Source: an uncultured bacterium
Lineage (GTDB): Bacteria > Verrucomicrobiota > Kiritimatiellia > RFP12 > UBA1067
DNA length: 64,000 nt
Assembly: GCA_902779075.1 (NCBI GenBank)
Contig: CACZAK010000029.1
Coordinates: 14,636-78,635 of the forward strand
Direction: 5' to 3'
Positions 1 to 7,975 of this stretch are shown piece by piece. Within the stretch, counting starts at the first letter, position 1, and each line of letters starts with the position of its first letter. A program made the position numbers and the translations under genes. The notes under the pieces are model-generated. The model saw only the letters and a program-made list of their open reading frames with translations. It was not told the DNA's origin and did no database searches.

Positions 1-3000
1 GATATCCGGGCATACGCCATCGGTGTTGGGCTTGCCGGTGTCTTTCACCTGTTCAACATCCATACGAGGACGCCCGTAGAAATCCATCTCCGGCGCAACC
101 GTCCCGTCGCCCGCATCGACGCACGGGGAGTTGACGGCAATGCGGAAATCGCCGTTCGCCGCGTCAACGAAGAGAGGGTCGTCCCAGATGTTGCCATTTC
201 TTCCAATCTTTGAACCAGCTTTGTCGCCACTCGCTTCTGGACTCCAGAAACAGCAATTACGGAACTGCGAAGCTGCACCGCTCATACTCGGATCAAGGAT
301 GTCCTTTGTGATAAGACTGAAGATACAGTTGTAGAAGTTGCCGCTACCCCAACGCACAGCAGTCTGCAATCCATAAAACACGCAATTATTGAAAACAACA
401 GAACCACCTGACGGAGCCGCACCAATCGATGCGTCGGTGAATATTGAATTGTTAGCCGTAAACGTTCCGCCATAACTGCGCATACAATCGTAAGCGCAAT
501 GAGCAACCGTTGAATTGTTAAACTGCCAAGTGCCGCCATTCGCGTAAAGACCACCAGCGTTGTTCTGCGAACTACACCAAAGCACCTCGCAATATTGGAA
601 ATTCAGACTTCCCGAACCTGTTATATACACCCAGTCTCCAGCCTGTGCATACGTTTTATTATCATCCCCATTCGTGTCCCCGCCATGTTCATCATCCTTG
701 AGAGAAGTAAATACTATCGGCGCAGCGCGGGTGCCCTGCGCGTCGAGCGTGCCGTTCACCGTGAGCGAGCAGCCACTCGCAAACTTGATGACCGTACCGG
801 GCTTGATCGTAAGCGTCGCACCATTCGCTACCGTAACCGAATTGGAAACGACATAAACAGCACCACGCTTCAATTCAGTCGATTTTTGAATTGTTCCGCT
901 CAACAATTTCGGGACAAAGAATTGCAAAGCACTCCTACCAATCTCGATATCAGTCTCAGGTTTTGGCAATTCAAATGATTCTACATCCATGCTTTCACAT
1001 CCGTAAAATGCCAGATCGCCAATTCGTGTCAGCAATGAGGGCGTGGCAAACGTGACCTTGGTCAAGTTTTCGCAGTAAGCGAATACATAGTTCCCTATGG
1101 CCTTCACGGAAGCAGGTATCACGACTTCCGTCAAGGCATCACATTCAAAAAAGGCATAGGCGGCAATGTTCGTCACCGTATCGGGGATATTAATCTTAGT
1201 TACGTTACCCAACTCGGCAAATGCCGAACAGCCAATTCCCACCACGGGATATCCACCAAGTGTTTCCGGTATTGACAGTTCTCCATCCGATACAGGCGAA
1301 ACAGCCGCACCATACCCACCAGAACAGATTATCGCCCCTCCGTTGTCCACATAGTATTGCCATGTGTTCCCACCAATGGTGGTACTGCTTATCGGTTCAA
1401 TCGGTAATAACTCTTTAACATTGTACTTTTTAAAATACGGCATCCAGTTATCGGCGTATGGCAACGAATAATAGACACGTTCCAATTTGTTCCAAGGCAG
1501 ATCTTCCACACCTAGAAACACATCGCCCTGCAATGTCAAACTCGTCACTGCAGTTAAATAGCTAAACGTGCGGCTTGCAACATTCGTCACTCCAGATGGA
1601 ATATTCAGATCTGTCAAACTACCACATCCAGAAAATGCAGATGCCCCTATATGCGTGATGGTTGAAGAATAGGAAACATTCGTAATGGCTGCCCCCCAAA
1701 AGACATTCCCTATTCCCTGATCAAGGACATACTGTGACACCATCACGTCCTTAATGCCACTACAGTAATGAAATGCAGCTTGTCCGATATTCGTTACGCT
1801 AGCGGGAATCATCACACTTGTGAGGCCACTATAATCAAATGCTCCATCACCAATGCTCGTCACGCTGTTCGGTATCGTCACGCTTCTAAGGCCACTGCAA
1901 CCGTAAAATGTATCTGGAGCAATCCTCGTCACACCGTCTGGAATTGAAATGCTTTTAAGCCCAGTGCAAAACTCAAACGCACGTTCACCGATATTCGTCA
2001 CACTGTTTGGAATCGTTACACTCGTCAGCCCTCTGCAATCATAAAATGCATCGGGATTAATACGTGTCACACAATCAGGGATAACAATTTCTGGCGATTC
2101 CCCGAAGTAGCCATACAATGTACCTCCCAAAATGACAAATCCATCCGCATCAACTAACCGGCTACAACCGGAAAAAGCGCTGGAACCGATACTTGTCACA
2201 TTGCCGGAAATTACCACGTTCGTAAGGCCACTACAATACTCAAAAGCTCTCTCACCAATGTTCGTCACGCTATTCGGAATCGTCACGCTCGTAAGGTTGC
2301 CGCAATTCCGAAACGCATACGCCCTGATACTCGTCACGCCATCAGGTATCACCAAGTCAGTAAGCAGAGAATTTCCGAAATATAAGTCATGGGCGTAACT
2401 AAGCGGATCTGAAGCGTTCCCTAATGAAATCTTACACCATGCCGCTATGTCTGCAATGTGAACAGTTGTCAAACCTTTGCACCCATCAAACGCATAATGC
2501 CCAATGTCCGTCACGCCACTACCTATTGCCAAGCTCGTAAGGTTAGTGCAATTTCTATACGCATAATCTCCGATACTAGTCACGCCATCAGGTATTATAA
2601 TGCTCGTAAGGCCGTTACAATACTGGAACGCATACGCCCCGATGTTAGTCACGCCGTTACCTATCGTCATGCTTGTAAGACCAGAACAAATGGAAAACGA
2701 AAAATCCCCGATGCTCGTCACGCTGTCGGGAATCGTGATGCTCGTAAGGCCGCTACGACCGAGGAATGCATAATCACCAATGCTCGTCACGCTGTCGGGA
2801 ATCGTGACCTCGCCATTAATCCCTGCGACAAGTTTTTTTGCATCTTTTGATAATAGCAAACCATTGACAGCGCGGTAATTGATGTTATTTTCGCTAACAG
2901 TAAATTGCTCAACCCCACTCTGTCCAAACGCATTAGTGATGTTCGTCAAACCGCTACCTATCGTTACACTCGTAAGGCTGGTACAATCTTTAAAAGCATA

Positions 3001-3645
3001 TGAGCCGATGTCCGTTACACTGTCTGGAATTGTTATGCTCTCAAGACCTTTACAATATTCAAACGCCATTTGGCTGATGCTCGTCACGCCATCTGGTATC
3101 GTAATATTTGCCGGGCAAGATCCCTTTATTTTGTATACAACTTTCCCTAGAATAACAAGTCCATTCGGTTGATTATTGTAGAATGGAGTACCGTCAAACG
3201 CAAGATTTTCGATGTGCATAATGCTAGCGGGAATCGTTACGGCCGTAAGTGCCCTACAATAGTAAAATGCCGCATCACCGATACTTGTCACTCCGCTACC
3301 TATCGTCACATTCGTAAGATTGTTGCATTCATAAAACGCCACCCTCCCAATACTTGTCACATTACTGGGTATTGTCACGCTCGTAATACCGTTACATTTG
3401 TAAAACGCATAAGGCCCGATACTCGTCACCGGCTTGCCGCCAATGGCGGATGGTATTGTTATTGCCCCAAATGTGGATGTGGAAATGGCTGGAGAGGAAC
3501 TACCACCGCCGCCAAGTGACACTTCGCCATTCGAAACAGTGTACGTCCACGTAATCCCGTTGACGGTTTCCGTTTCGGCAAAGAGCCGCGTTACTAGGGC
3601 AAGCGTTATCGCAACAACTGCCATGGTTCTATGCATCATGTTCAT
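1..3645 (-). CDS. Secreted BspA-like LRR protein with C-terminal beta-helix (partial)
   Basis: The frame is open from an ATG at 3645, with AGAAAGG just upstream, down to position 1: 1,215 codons without a stop, so the C-terminus lies beyond the left edge. Residues 1-22 form a Sec signal peptide (MAVVAITLALVTRLFA core). After a WTYTVSNGEVSLGGGG segment come about 30 LRR_5/BspA repeats, roughly residues 55-890, of the type LTSVTIPNSVTNIGERAFE. From about residue 900 the protein changes to a right-handed parallel beta-helix: VTVANGATLTIKPGTVIKF, then NNSTVAHC, NNCVFYG and YNCIFS turns, ending in DFYGRPRMDVEQVKDTG, which resembles the tail of choice-of-anchor Q (POMP-like) proteins. A surface or adhesion role is inferred. 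It lies 42 bp downstream of the 3688-3954 gene and is probably co-transcribed with it. Confidence 0.85.
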   Translation of the reverse strand, partial: MNMMHRTMAVVAITLALVTRLFAETETVNGITWTYTVSNGEVSLGGGGSSSPAISTSTFGAITIPSAIGGKPVTSIGPYAFYKCNGITSVTIPSNVTSIGRVAFYECNNLTNVTIGSGVTSIGDAAFYYCRALTAVTIPASIMHIENLAFDGTPFYNNQPNGLVILGKVVYKIKGSCPANITIPDGVTSISQMAFEYCKGLESITIPDSVTDIGSYAFKDCTSLTSVTIGSGLTNITNAFGQSGVEQFTVSENNINYRAVNGLLLSKDAKKLVAGINGEVTIPDSVTSIGDYAFLGRSGLTSITIPDSVTSIGDFSFSICSGLTSMTIGNGVTNIGAYAFQYCNGLTSIIIPDGVTSIGDYAYRNCTNLTSLAIGSGVTDIGHYAFDGCKGLTTVHIADIAAWCKISLGNASDPLSYAHDLYFGNSLLTDLVIPDGVTSIRAYAFRNCGNLTSVTIPNSVTNIGERAFEYCSGLTNVVISGNVTSIGSSAFSGCSRLVDADGFVILGGTLYGYFGESPEIVIPDCVTRINPDAFYDCRGLTSVTIPNSVTNIGERAFEFCTGLKSISIPDGVTRIAPDTFYGCSGLRSVTIPNSVTSIGDGAFDYSGLTSVMIPASVTNIGQAAFHYCSGIKDVMVSQYVLDQGIGNVFWGAAITNVSYSSTITHIGASAFSGCGSLTDLNIPSGVTNVASRTFSYLTAVTSLTLQGDVFLGVEDLPWNKLERVYYSLPYADNWMPYFKKYNVKELLPIEPISSTTIGGNTWQYYVDNGGAIICSGGYGAAVSPVSDGELSIPETLGGYPVVGIGCSAFAELGNVTKINIPDTVTNIAAYAFFECDALTEVVIPASVKAIGNYVFAYCENLTKVTFATPSLLTRIGDLAFYGCESMDVESFELPKPETDIEIGRSALQFFVPKLLSGTIQKSTELKRGAVYVVSNSVTVANGATLTIKPGTVIKFASGCSLTVNGTLDAQGTRAAPIVFTSLKDDEHGGDTNGDDNKTYAQAGDWVYITGSGSLNFQYCEVLWCSSQNNAGGLYANGGTWQFNNSTVAHCAYDCMRSYGGTFTANNSIFTDASIGAAPSGGSVVFNNCVFYGLQTAVRWGSGNFYNCIFSLITKDILDPSMSGAASQFRNCCFWSPEASGDKAGSKIGRNGNIWDDPLFVDAANGDFRIAVNSPCVDAGDGTVAPEMDFYGRPRMDVEQVKDTGKPNTDGVCPDI

Positions 3646-3687
3646 CAATTTGCCTTTCTGTTTAAGCATTCGCAAACTCTTACTTTG

Positions 3688-3954
3688 TCACTTCCCGAAG
3701 ATGTCGTAGATGCGCTTGGCGGCGTCCCAGTGTTCGCGGGCGGACGTGCCGCGCTCTGGCGGGTCGTCGGGATCGAAAGTCCGATGCGTCGCATTCTGAT
3801 ACTCCTGCCTCGCGTAGAACTTCGACGACTTCTCGAACCAGCGGCCCTCCGCCTCGTATATGCCTCTCTGCGCATCGGCCATACCGCCAATGGCTTCGTA
3901 GCGCGCAATGCTCGCTCTTATCGTCTTGTTGAATTTCGCGTTAGGCAATTCCAT
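3688..3954 (-). CDS. Small hypothetical protein
   Basis: This 88-residue product is charged and mostly helical, with no signal peptide or motif that I recognise. Its ATG at 3954 lies inside the end of the upstream lipoprotein gene (37 bp overlap), so it may be translationally coupled. The frame is also open upstream of this ATG for at least 13 codons, so the pair could instead be one gene split by a frameshift. The C-terminus is AREHWDAAKRIYDIFGK. I cannot assign a function. Confidence 0.5.
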   Translation of the reverse strand: MELPNAKFNKTIRASIARYEAIGGMADAQRGIYEAEGRWFEKSSKFYARQEYQNATHRTFDPDDPPERGTSAREHWDAAKRIYDIFGK

Positions 3955-4607
3955 GATGTACGATTGAATTCTCCTGTGCTTCCCATGATGTCTTTAACTG
4001 TAAACCGTCGAGGAAGTGCTCCTTCCAACATTTTCTTCTTGAACGCCACAGCCCTAGCCTCGCATCCGCCACCAAGGTTCTCACCCGTCCTCATAAGCCG
4101 TATGGATTTATCCAGAAACTCACGAGCTTTCACTTGCCTGTCAGTATTCCAACTCAATAGAGATGCGTAGAGAAAATTCTGCGCCCTGTTCACATCAGCT
4201 TCCAACGAGGAGTTTCGCGTTGCATTAATGTAGGCAACGGTCTTGTCAAGCGCATCCTCCCAATCGCACGACTCTATTGCCGAATACATGGCTTTCATCA
4301 TTTCGCCTGCCTTCTCGCCGGACAGCGTACCCTCCTCGGCAGAACCGGAAGACCTCACAGTCCCAATGTTCGCCAGTTGATTGCGAATCATCGTGTCGCT
4401 GGCATCGAGGCCAGACGTAGGTGCTGGTGCCGGTGCCGGCGCTACATTGACATCCGTTGCCATGTTCATCAACTGGTTCCGCATCCAGATGTCGCTTGCG
4501 TCAGGTCCCGGCACAGGAGAGAAAAACTGTGCACATGCCGTCATTGACACGACAACACACCCCAGTGCAAGAACGATTGAACCGCGATTATTCGTATTGT
4601 TTGACAT
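3918..4607 (-). CDS. Putative lipoprotein of unknown function
   Basis: The chosen start is the ATG at 4607, which has AAAGGA seven bases upstream. A longer frame begins at 4691 but lacks a ribosome site. The product is 229 residues. Residues 9-24 are hydrophobic and end in SMTAC, a plausible lipobox. Two similar segments follow, DASDIWMRNQLMNMATDV and DASDTMIRNQLANIGTV, separated by an alanine-proline linker, so a short motif is duplicated. The rest looks helical (residues about 100-200), perhaps TPR-like. It lies upstream of the small gene and the BspA-type gene in the same direction and may be exported with them. Confidence 0.6.
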   Translation of the reverse strand: MSNNTNNRGSIVLALGCVVVSMTACAQFFSPVPGPDASDIWMRNQLMNMATDVNVAPAPAPAPTSGLDASDTMIRNQLANIGTVRSSGSAEEGTLSGEKAGEMMKAMYSAIESCDWEDALDKTVAYINATRNSSLEADVNRAQNFLYASLLSWNTDRQVKAREFLDKSIRLMRTGENLGGGCEARAVAFKKKMLEGALPRRFTVKDIMGSTGEFNRTSWNCLTRNSTRR

Positions 4608-5237
4608 TGTTTTTTCCTTTCTTTCTTGTTCGCCAACATTTTTCCAATACAACACCCGTTGTACTGTCAATGCTGACTGTTCTTTGTTCATTGCAATACT
4701 GCGCTCCGGATTTCAGACTTTTGCCAAATCACTATTCAATTTTTCCATTTGATCAATCCGTTCCGCTGCTTTGGAGTCCGACAAGAACGCCCACAAACAT
4801 GACAAAACGCACCCCTCATGACATTGCGACCATGGCGGTTATCCGCATCTGACAATTCTACTTCTATGCTTTTCCTTTCACTTTTTTCCCGTAGCACAAG
4901 ATATAATACCACATTCTGTTCCGTCGCACAATGGAAAATAAACCTGGAAAGAAAAGAATCCTGCTGGACTATGCCCAAACTGTAAAACAGCTGACGAGAG
5001 AATCCCGCACCAAGCTGGCGCGCAGGTGCTTGTTGCCATTTGGTTCGTCGTACTGCGGTATTCCCGGGCGAGTCGGGGAGCGCCCCTTCCGAAACGCTCA
5101 TATTGTAAAACTTTCGCGAGTACGGGCGAGACGGGCTCTTTATATATAAGGTCGCGCGCGCGCGAGGAGGTTGGAAGCAGCCGTCACAACCATGACACAA
5201 TCCAGACGTTTAAACGCTGCGAACCGTCGAAGGTTTT
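4608..5237. other. Non-coding stretch upstream of the lipoprotein gene
   Basis: I find no convincing gene here. Open frames on both strands are short, have no recognisable domains and change composition mid-frame. A TTGACA occurs near 4668 on the minus strand upstream of the lipoprotein start, but no good -10 follows at standard spacing. A CG-alternating run (gcgcgcgcgcg) lies at about 5150-5163 next to a TATATATAA stretch. Confidence 0.5.
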
Positions 5238-5269
5238 GGTGCGCACCATTTGATGCTTTGGTGCGCACC
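5238..5269. repeat. Two GGTGCGCACC palindromes 22 bp apart
   Basis: The perfect 10-bp palindrome GGTGCGCACC occurs at 5238-5247 and again at 5260-5269, each preceded by TTT. The centre-to-centre distance is 22 bp, about two helical turns, which places both on the same face of the DNA. The pitch is identical to that of the repeat array at 5442. A dimeric DNA-binding protein is a reasonable inference; no binding protein is identified. Confidence 0.7.
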
Positions 5270-5441
5270 TAGGGAGAATATTTTGTAAATTCTCCTAAAC
5301 TCCCTACAGCGAAAGCATCTAAGAGAGTTCACAATAGAGGCAATTGCAAAAACATGCGTGTACGGTGTGGCAACTACTCCCACCATGCACGGCGAAATAC
5401 GAAGATCAGCTTGCATAGCACTACTGTTCATTCAACAATCT

Positions 5442-5595
5442 GGTCTGACGATATTATCATTTTGCTCAGACCAAATAGATAATAAGGTCTGACGAAATAT
5501 ATTAAAAGGTCTGACCAAATACATAATAAGGTCTGACCAAATGTATTAAAAGGTCTGACCAAATACATTAAAAGGTCTGACAATAAAAACAAATG
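5442..5595. repeat. Seven-copy 22-bp tandem repeat (iteron-like array)
   Basis: Copies start at 5442, 5464, 5486, 5508, 5530, 5552 and 5574, each exactly 22 bp after the last. The best-conserved copies read GGTCTGACCAAATACATT plus four bases; copies 1, 2 and 7 are degenerate. Each begins with GGTCTGAC(C/G), and GGTC-T-GACC is itself a palindrome around one central base, followed by an A/T-rich half. A period of 22 is not a multiple of 3 and no good frame crosses the array, so it is not coding. The architecture resembles plasmid-type iterons or a phased operator array; no rep gene is next to it. Confidence 0.85.
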
Positions 5596-5745
5596 GTCCA
5601 TAAGCAAGAGATGAACCACTGCCGAGCAAGACTCAGAATGGAGTGAATGACGCATTTCTCATCTGCATTCCTCATAAGCGTTTCGGGAGGGGCGCGCCCC
5701 GTCGCGCCCGCAGTAGCGATCACAGCGGATTATGTAGCATTACTT
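5596..5745. other. Non-coding spacer with a GC palindrome
   Basis: Between the 22-bp array and the nested inverted-repeat element there is no supported gene. A GGGGCGCGCCCC palindrome lies at about 5691-5702. A 93-codon open frame starts at 5647 but has no homology that I recognise and no ribosome site. Confidence 0.5.
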
Positions 5746-5893
5746 GAGGTAGTTGCTAAACCTATTGAAGGATGGTTTTATCTACGCAGAACTTGTAAAA
5801 CACGCAATCATGCTGTTCTTTATGTGTTTTGCATGTTCGACATGGACAATCAAAAGAGGTTCTGCAATTGGTTCAGAGTTTTGCAACTACCTC
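5746..5893. other. Nested inverted-repeat element (candidate structured RNA or MITE)
   Basis: The outer ends are a perfect 11-bp inverted repeat: GAGGTAGTTGC at 5746-5756 and GCAACTACCTC at 5883-5893, with further imperfect pairing just inside. Nested within are GCAGAAC at 5786-5792 with GTTCTGC at 5859-5865, and AAAACAC at 5797-5803 with GTGTTTT at 5824-5830. The three stems are properly nested and would fold as one 148-nt structure. It could be a non-coding RNA, a very small non-autonomous element, or chance. No known RNA family is recognised. Confidence 0.35.
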
Positions 5894-5942
5894 GTCAATA
5901 TACTCAAGGGCACCCTCCTTGCTACTGAGGTCTCCCTAGTAG

Positions 5943-5961
5943 AACGGGCTGCCAGCCCGTT
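5943..5961. repeat. AACGGGCT-gcc-AGCCCGTT hairpin repeat
   Basis: Two perfect 8-bp arms are separated by 3 bp. The same design (AACGGGCA, 3 bp, TGCCCGTT) occurs inside the GH38-like gene at 46622-46640, so this is probably a dispersed repeat and not a terminator. No T-tract follows. Confidence 0.6.
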
Positions 5962-6011
5962 CATCCCCAACGCGCCGGCTGCCCGTTGTACTACGTACAG
6001 CTCCTTTCGTT

Positions 6012-6038
6012 GAGAAAACAGGTCAGACCTGTTTTCTC
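6012..6038. promoter_or_regulatory. Perfect 27-bp palindrome with GGTC-N-GACC core
   Basis: Thirteen-base arms, GAGAAAACAGGTC and its exact complement, flank a single central A. The middle nine bases, GGTCAGACC, are the reverse complement of the GGTCTGACC core of the seven-copy array 450 bp upstream. It lies about 75 bp upstream of the surA-like -35 element. An operator or other dimer-binding site is inferred. As RNA it would form a very tight hairpin, but the single-base centre favours a protein-binding palindrome. Confidence 0.7.
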
Positions 6039-6113
6039 CGAAGCTGTCGTTGCTCCACGGGAAAGGGGGCCACAGGGGTTATGGATGGCCACTTAAAAAA
6101 AATTCCGAATGAC

Positions 6114-6143
6114 TTGCGCAGAGGATGAGGAAAATGATATACT
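6114..6143 (+). promoter_or_regulatory. Sigma70-type promoter of the surA-rsmA pair
   Basis: TTGCGC at 6114-6119 and TATACT at 6138-6143 are separated by 18 bp. The -10 ends only 7 bp before the ATG at 6151, so the transcript would start at or next to the start codon and be leaderless. No Shine-Dalgarno sequence is placed for that ATG, which agrees. Confidence 0.6.
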
Positions 6144-6150
6144 GGACGCC

Positions 6151-7104
6151 ATGAAACTAGCGATTCTATCTATTGCACTTCTCGCCGGCGCTTGTGCGCA
6201 CGGCGTGGTTCTCGACGGCCTGGCCGCCAAAGTCAACGACGCGGTGATTACCGTGGACGACGTGGGCACGGCCATTGGCGACATGCGGCGCAGCGGCGCG
6301 TCCATCGTGAAGGGCGACGACTTCAAGGCCGTCTACAGCAACACCGTGGAGTTCCTCATCGAACGCCGCCTAATCCTCCAGCTCGCCGCCGAGAAGAAGG
6401 TGACATTCCCGGAATGGGTGGTCGACAACCGAATCCGCGACATCGTTAGGGAGAAGTTCGATGGCGACATGAACAAGCTCAACGCCATGCTCACCCAGAT
6501 CAAGACGCCACTCTCCGAATGGCGCAACATGATCCGCGACGACATGATCGTCACCTCCATGCGCCAGCAGTTCGTTGATAAATACGTCGTGGCCACGCCA
6601 GCGGACATGCAGCGCGAGTACCGCGAGAACAAGTCCCTGTACCGCCAGGAGGCCAAGACGACTGTGAGCGTGATTCTGCTCAAGCCAGCCGGAGACAAGA
6701 AGACGCCGCCCGTCTCCACTCGCGGCGATGAGATACTCGCGCGCCTCGACAAGGGCGAGAATTTCTCCGACCTCGCCCGCAAGTACTCCTCCGACTCCCA
6801 TGCAAAGGACGGCGGCAAGTGGAAGAATGTCAATCCGCAGGAGGCGTTCCGCCCAGAAATCGCCAAGGCAATCGCCGCGCTCAAGGTCGGCGAGGTCTCC
6901 AAGCTCGTCAACCTCGACGGCTGGGGCTTCATCGTACGCAAGGACTCTGAAACAGGCGTCAAGGAACGTTCGTTCGCCGAAGCATACGACGAAGTCGAGC
7001 GCAACGTGAAGAAGCGGCTCGGACAGGAAGCCTACCGGCAGTGGATACAGCGTCTGCGCGCCGCCGCATTCATCAAGGTCTATCCCTTCCCCGAAGACAA
7101 GTGA
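6151..7104 (+). CDS. surA: SurA-like periplasmic peptidyl-prolyl isomerase
   Basis: The start ATG at 6151 gives a signal peptide (MKLAILSIALLAGACAHG) and a mature protein of about 300 residues. A SurA-type N-terminal helical chaperone domain (about residues 20-150; LAAKVNDAVITVDDVGTAI) is followed by one parvulin domain (about 165-265) with the characteristic FSDLARKYSSDSHAKDGG and a WGFIVRK strand. E. coli SurA has two parvulin domains, so this is a shorter SurA/PrsA-type foldase acting on exported proteins. The TGA overlaps the ATG of rsmA, echoing the surA-rsmA neighbourhood of proteobacteria. An upstream in-frame ATG at 6109 would precede the promoter and is rejected. Confidence 0.8.
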   Translation: MKLAILSIALLAGACAHGVVLDGLAAKVNDAVITVDDVGTAIGDMRRSGASIVKGDDFKAVYSNTVEFLIERRLILQLAAEKKVTFPEWVVDNRIRDIVREKFDGDMNKLNAMLTQIKTPLSEWRNMIRDDMIVTSMRQQFVDKYVVATPADMQREYRENKSLYRQEAKTTVSVILLKPAGDKKTPPVSTRGDEILARLDKGENFSDLARKYSSDSHAKDGGKWKNVNPQEAFRPEIAKAIAALKVGEVSKLVNLDGWGFIVRKDSETGVKERSFAEAYDEVERNVKKRLGQEAYRQWIQRLRAAAFIKVYPFPEDK

Positions 7105-7898
7105 TGAACCTGACAAGCCCCAGCCAGGTCAAGTCGTGGTGCATTGAACACGGTTTCCACCCGAACAAGGTGCTGGGGCAGAATTTCCTCGTCGACCGCA
7201 ACGCCCTTGAGGCGATTGTGGACGCCGCAGCCCTTCCCGCCGGCACGTCCGTACTGGAAATCGGCCCCGGCCTCGGCGTGCTCACCGAGGAAATGCTCCG
7301 CCGCGGCCTCACGGTGACCGCCATCGAAAAAGACCCCGTTCTCGCCGAACGCCTCGCCGAGGCGCTCGGCAACCCGCCCAACCTCACCGTCCGCGCCGGC
7401 GACGCGCTCGACCTCATCAAGGACGGTTCCTGCGACGGTTTCCCCGCCCTCGTCTCGAACCTTCCCTACCAGGCCGGCACGCGCATTCTCCTTGAACTCA
7501 CCCAGCGCACGGCGAGCGCATCGGAAGCAATCGTCGTCCTCGTCCAGACGGAAGTCGCGGAACGCCTCGCGGCCGGCCCCGGCTCGAAGACGCGCGGCCT
7601 CGCGGGCGTATGGGTGCAGCTCGACTACGATGTACAGCTCGTGCGCGCCATCAAGGCATCCTGTTTCTGGCCGCGTCCCGAAATCGGATCCACGGTGGTA
7701 CGCCTCTCGCGACACCACCGCAACGACGCGCTCTCCCCCGACTGGCGCGCGCGCTTCCGCCAGATCACGAAACAGGCCTTCGAGCACCGCCGCAAGCAAC
7801 TCGGCGCAATCTTCAAGGGCCAAGTCCAGTCGACCGCCCGTGCCGAACAACTATCAAACGATGATTGGCTTGCGCTGGTAGATGCGTTTCCCGGATAA
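7104..7898 (+). CDS. rsmA: 16S rRNA dimethyladenosine transferase RsmA (KsgA)
   Basis: This enzyme uses SAM to dimethylate two adjacent adenosines near the 3' end of 16S rRNA during small-subunit assembly. The 264-residue product has the family motifs in order: VLGQNFLVD (about residues 22-30), the SAM-binding VLEIGPGLGVLTEEML (about 50-65), AIEKDPVLAERL, the catalytic SNLPYQAGTRILLEL and a C-terminal RRKQLGAIFKG segment. The ATG at 7104 overlaps the surA TGA (TGATG), indicating coupled translation. A longer frame from 7041 lies inside surA and is not used. Confidence 0.95.
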   Translation: MNLTSPSQVKSWCIEHGFHPNKVLGQNFLVDRNALEAIVDAAALPAGTSVLEIGPGLGVLTEEMLRRGLTVTAIEKDPVLAERLAEALGNPPNLTVRAGDALDLIKDGSCDGFPALVSNLPYQAGTRILLELTQRTASASEAIVVLVQTEVAERLAAGPGSKTRGLAGVWVQLDYDVQLVRAIKASCFWPRPEIGSTVVRLSRHHRNDALSPDWRARFRQITKQAFEHRRKQLGAIFKGQVQSTARAEQLSNDDWLALVDAFPG

Positions 7899-7915
7899 TC
7901 CGGATATTCCGGAAA
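7893..7915. repeat. Nonamer tandem repeat (CCGGATAAT type)
   Basis: Two and a half 9-bp units, CGGATAATC and CGGATATTC followed by CGGAAA, straddle the rsmA stop codon. The same 9-bp motif family forms a longer array at 59931-59974. Confidence 0.6.
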
Positions 7916-7917
7916 CG

Positions 7918-7950
7918 AAAGAAGCCGAGGCTTTGGCCCCGGCTTCTTCG
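7918..7950. terminator. Bidirectional terminator between rsmA and rpsG
   Basis: GAAGCCGAGGC and GCCCCGGCTTC pair around a short TTTG loop, with AAAGAAG before and CTTCTTC after. It lies between convergent genes (rsmA + and rpsG -) and could serve both. Confidence 0.75.
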
Positions 7951-7975
7951 CTGTTCTGGAAAAGTGCCTTTTGGC

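Noticed and set aside
1..3645. Several plus-strand frames of 60-130 codons
   Set aside because: They are reverse reads of the LRR repeats of the minus-strand gene, which is open for 1,215 codons.
4736..5200. 154-codon minus-strand frame
   Set aside because: It changes composition along its length, has no recognisable domain and no ribosome site; treated as non-coding.
5442..5595. CRISPR array
   Set aside because: Repeats are 22 bp with no spacers between them and no cas genes are nearby.
5647..5928. 93-codon plus-strand frame
   Set aside because: It spans the nested inverted-repeat element and shows no homology or ribosome site.
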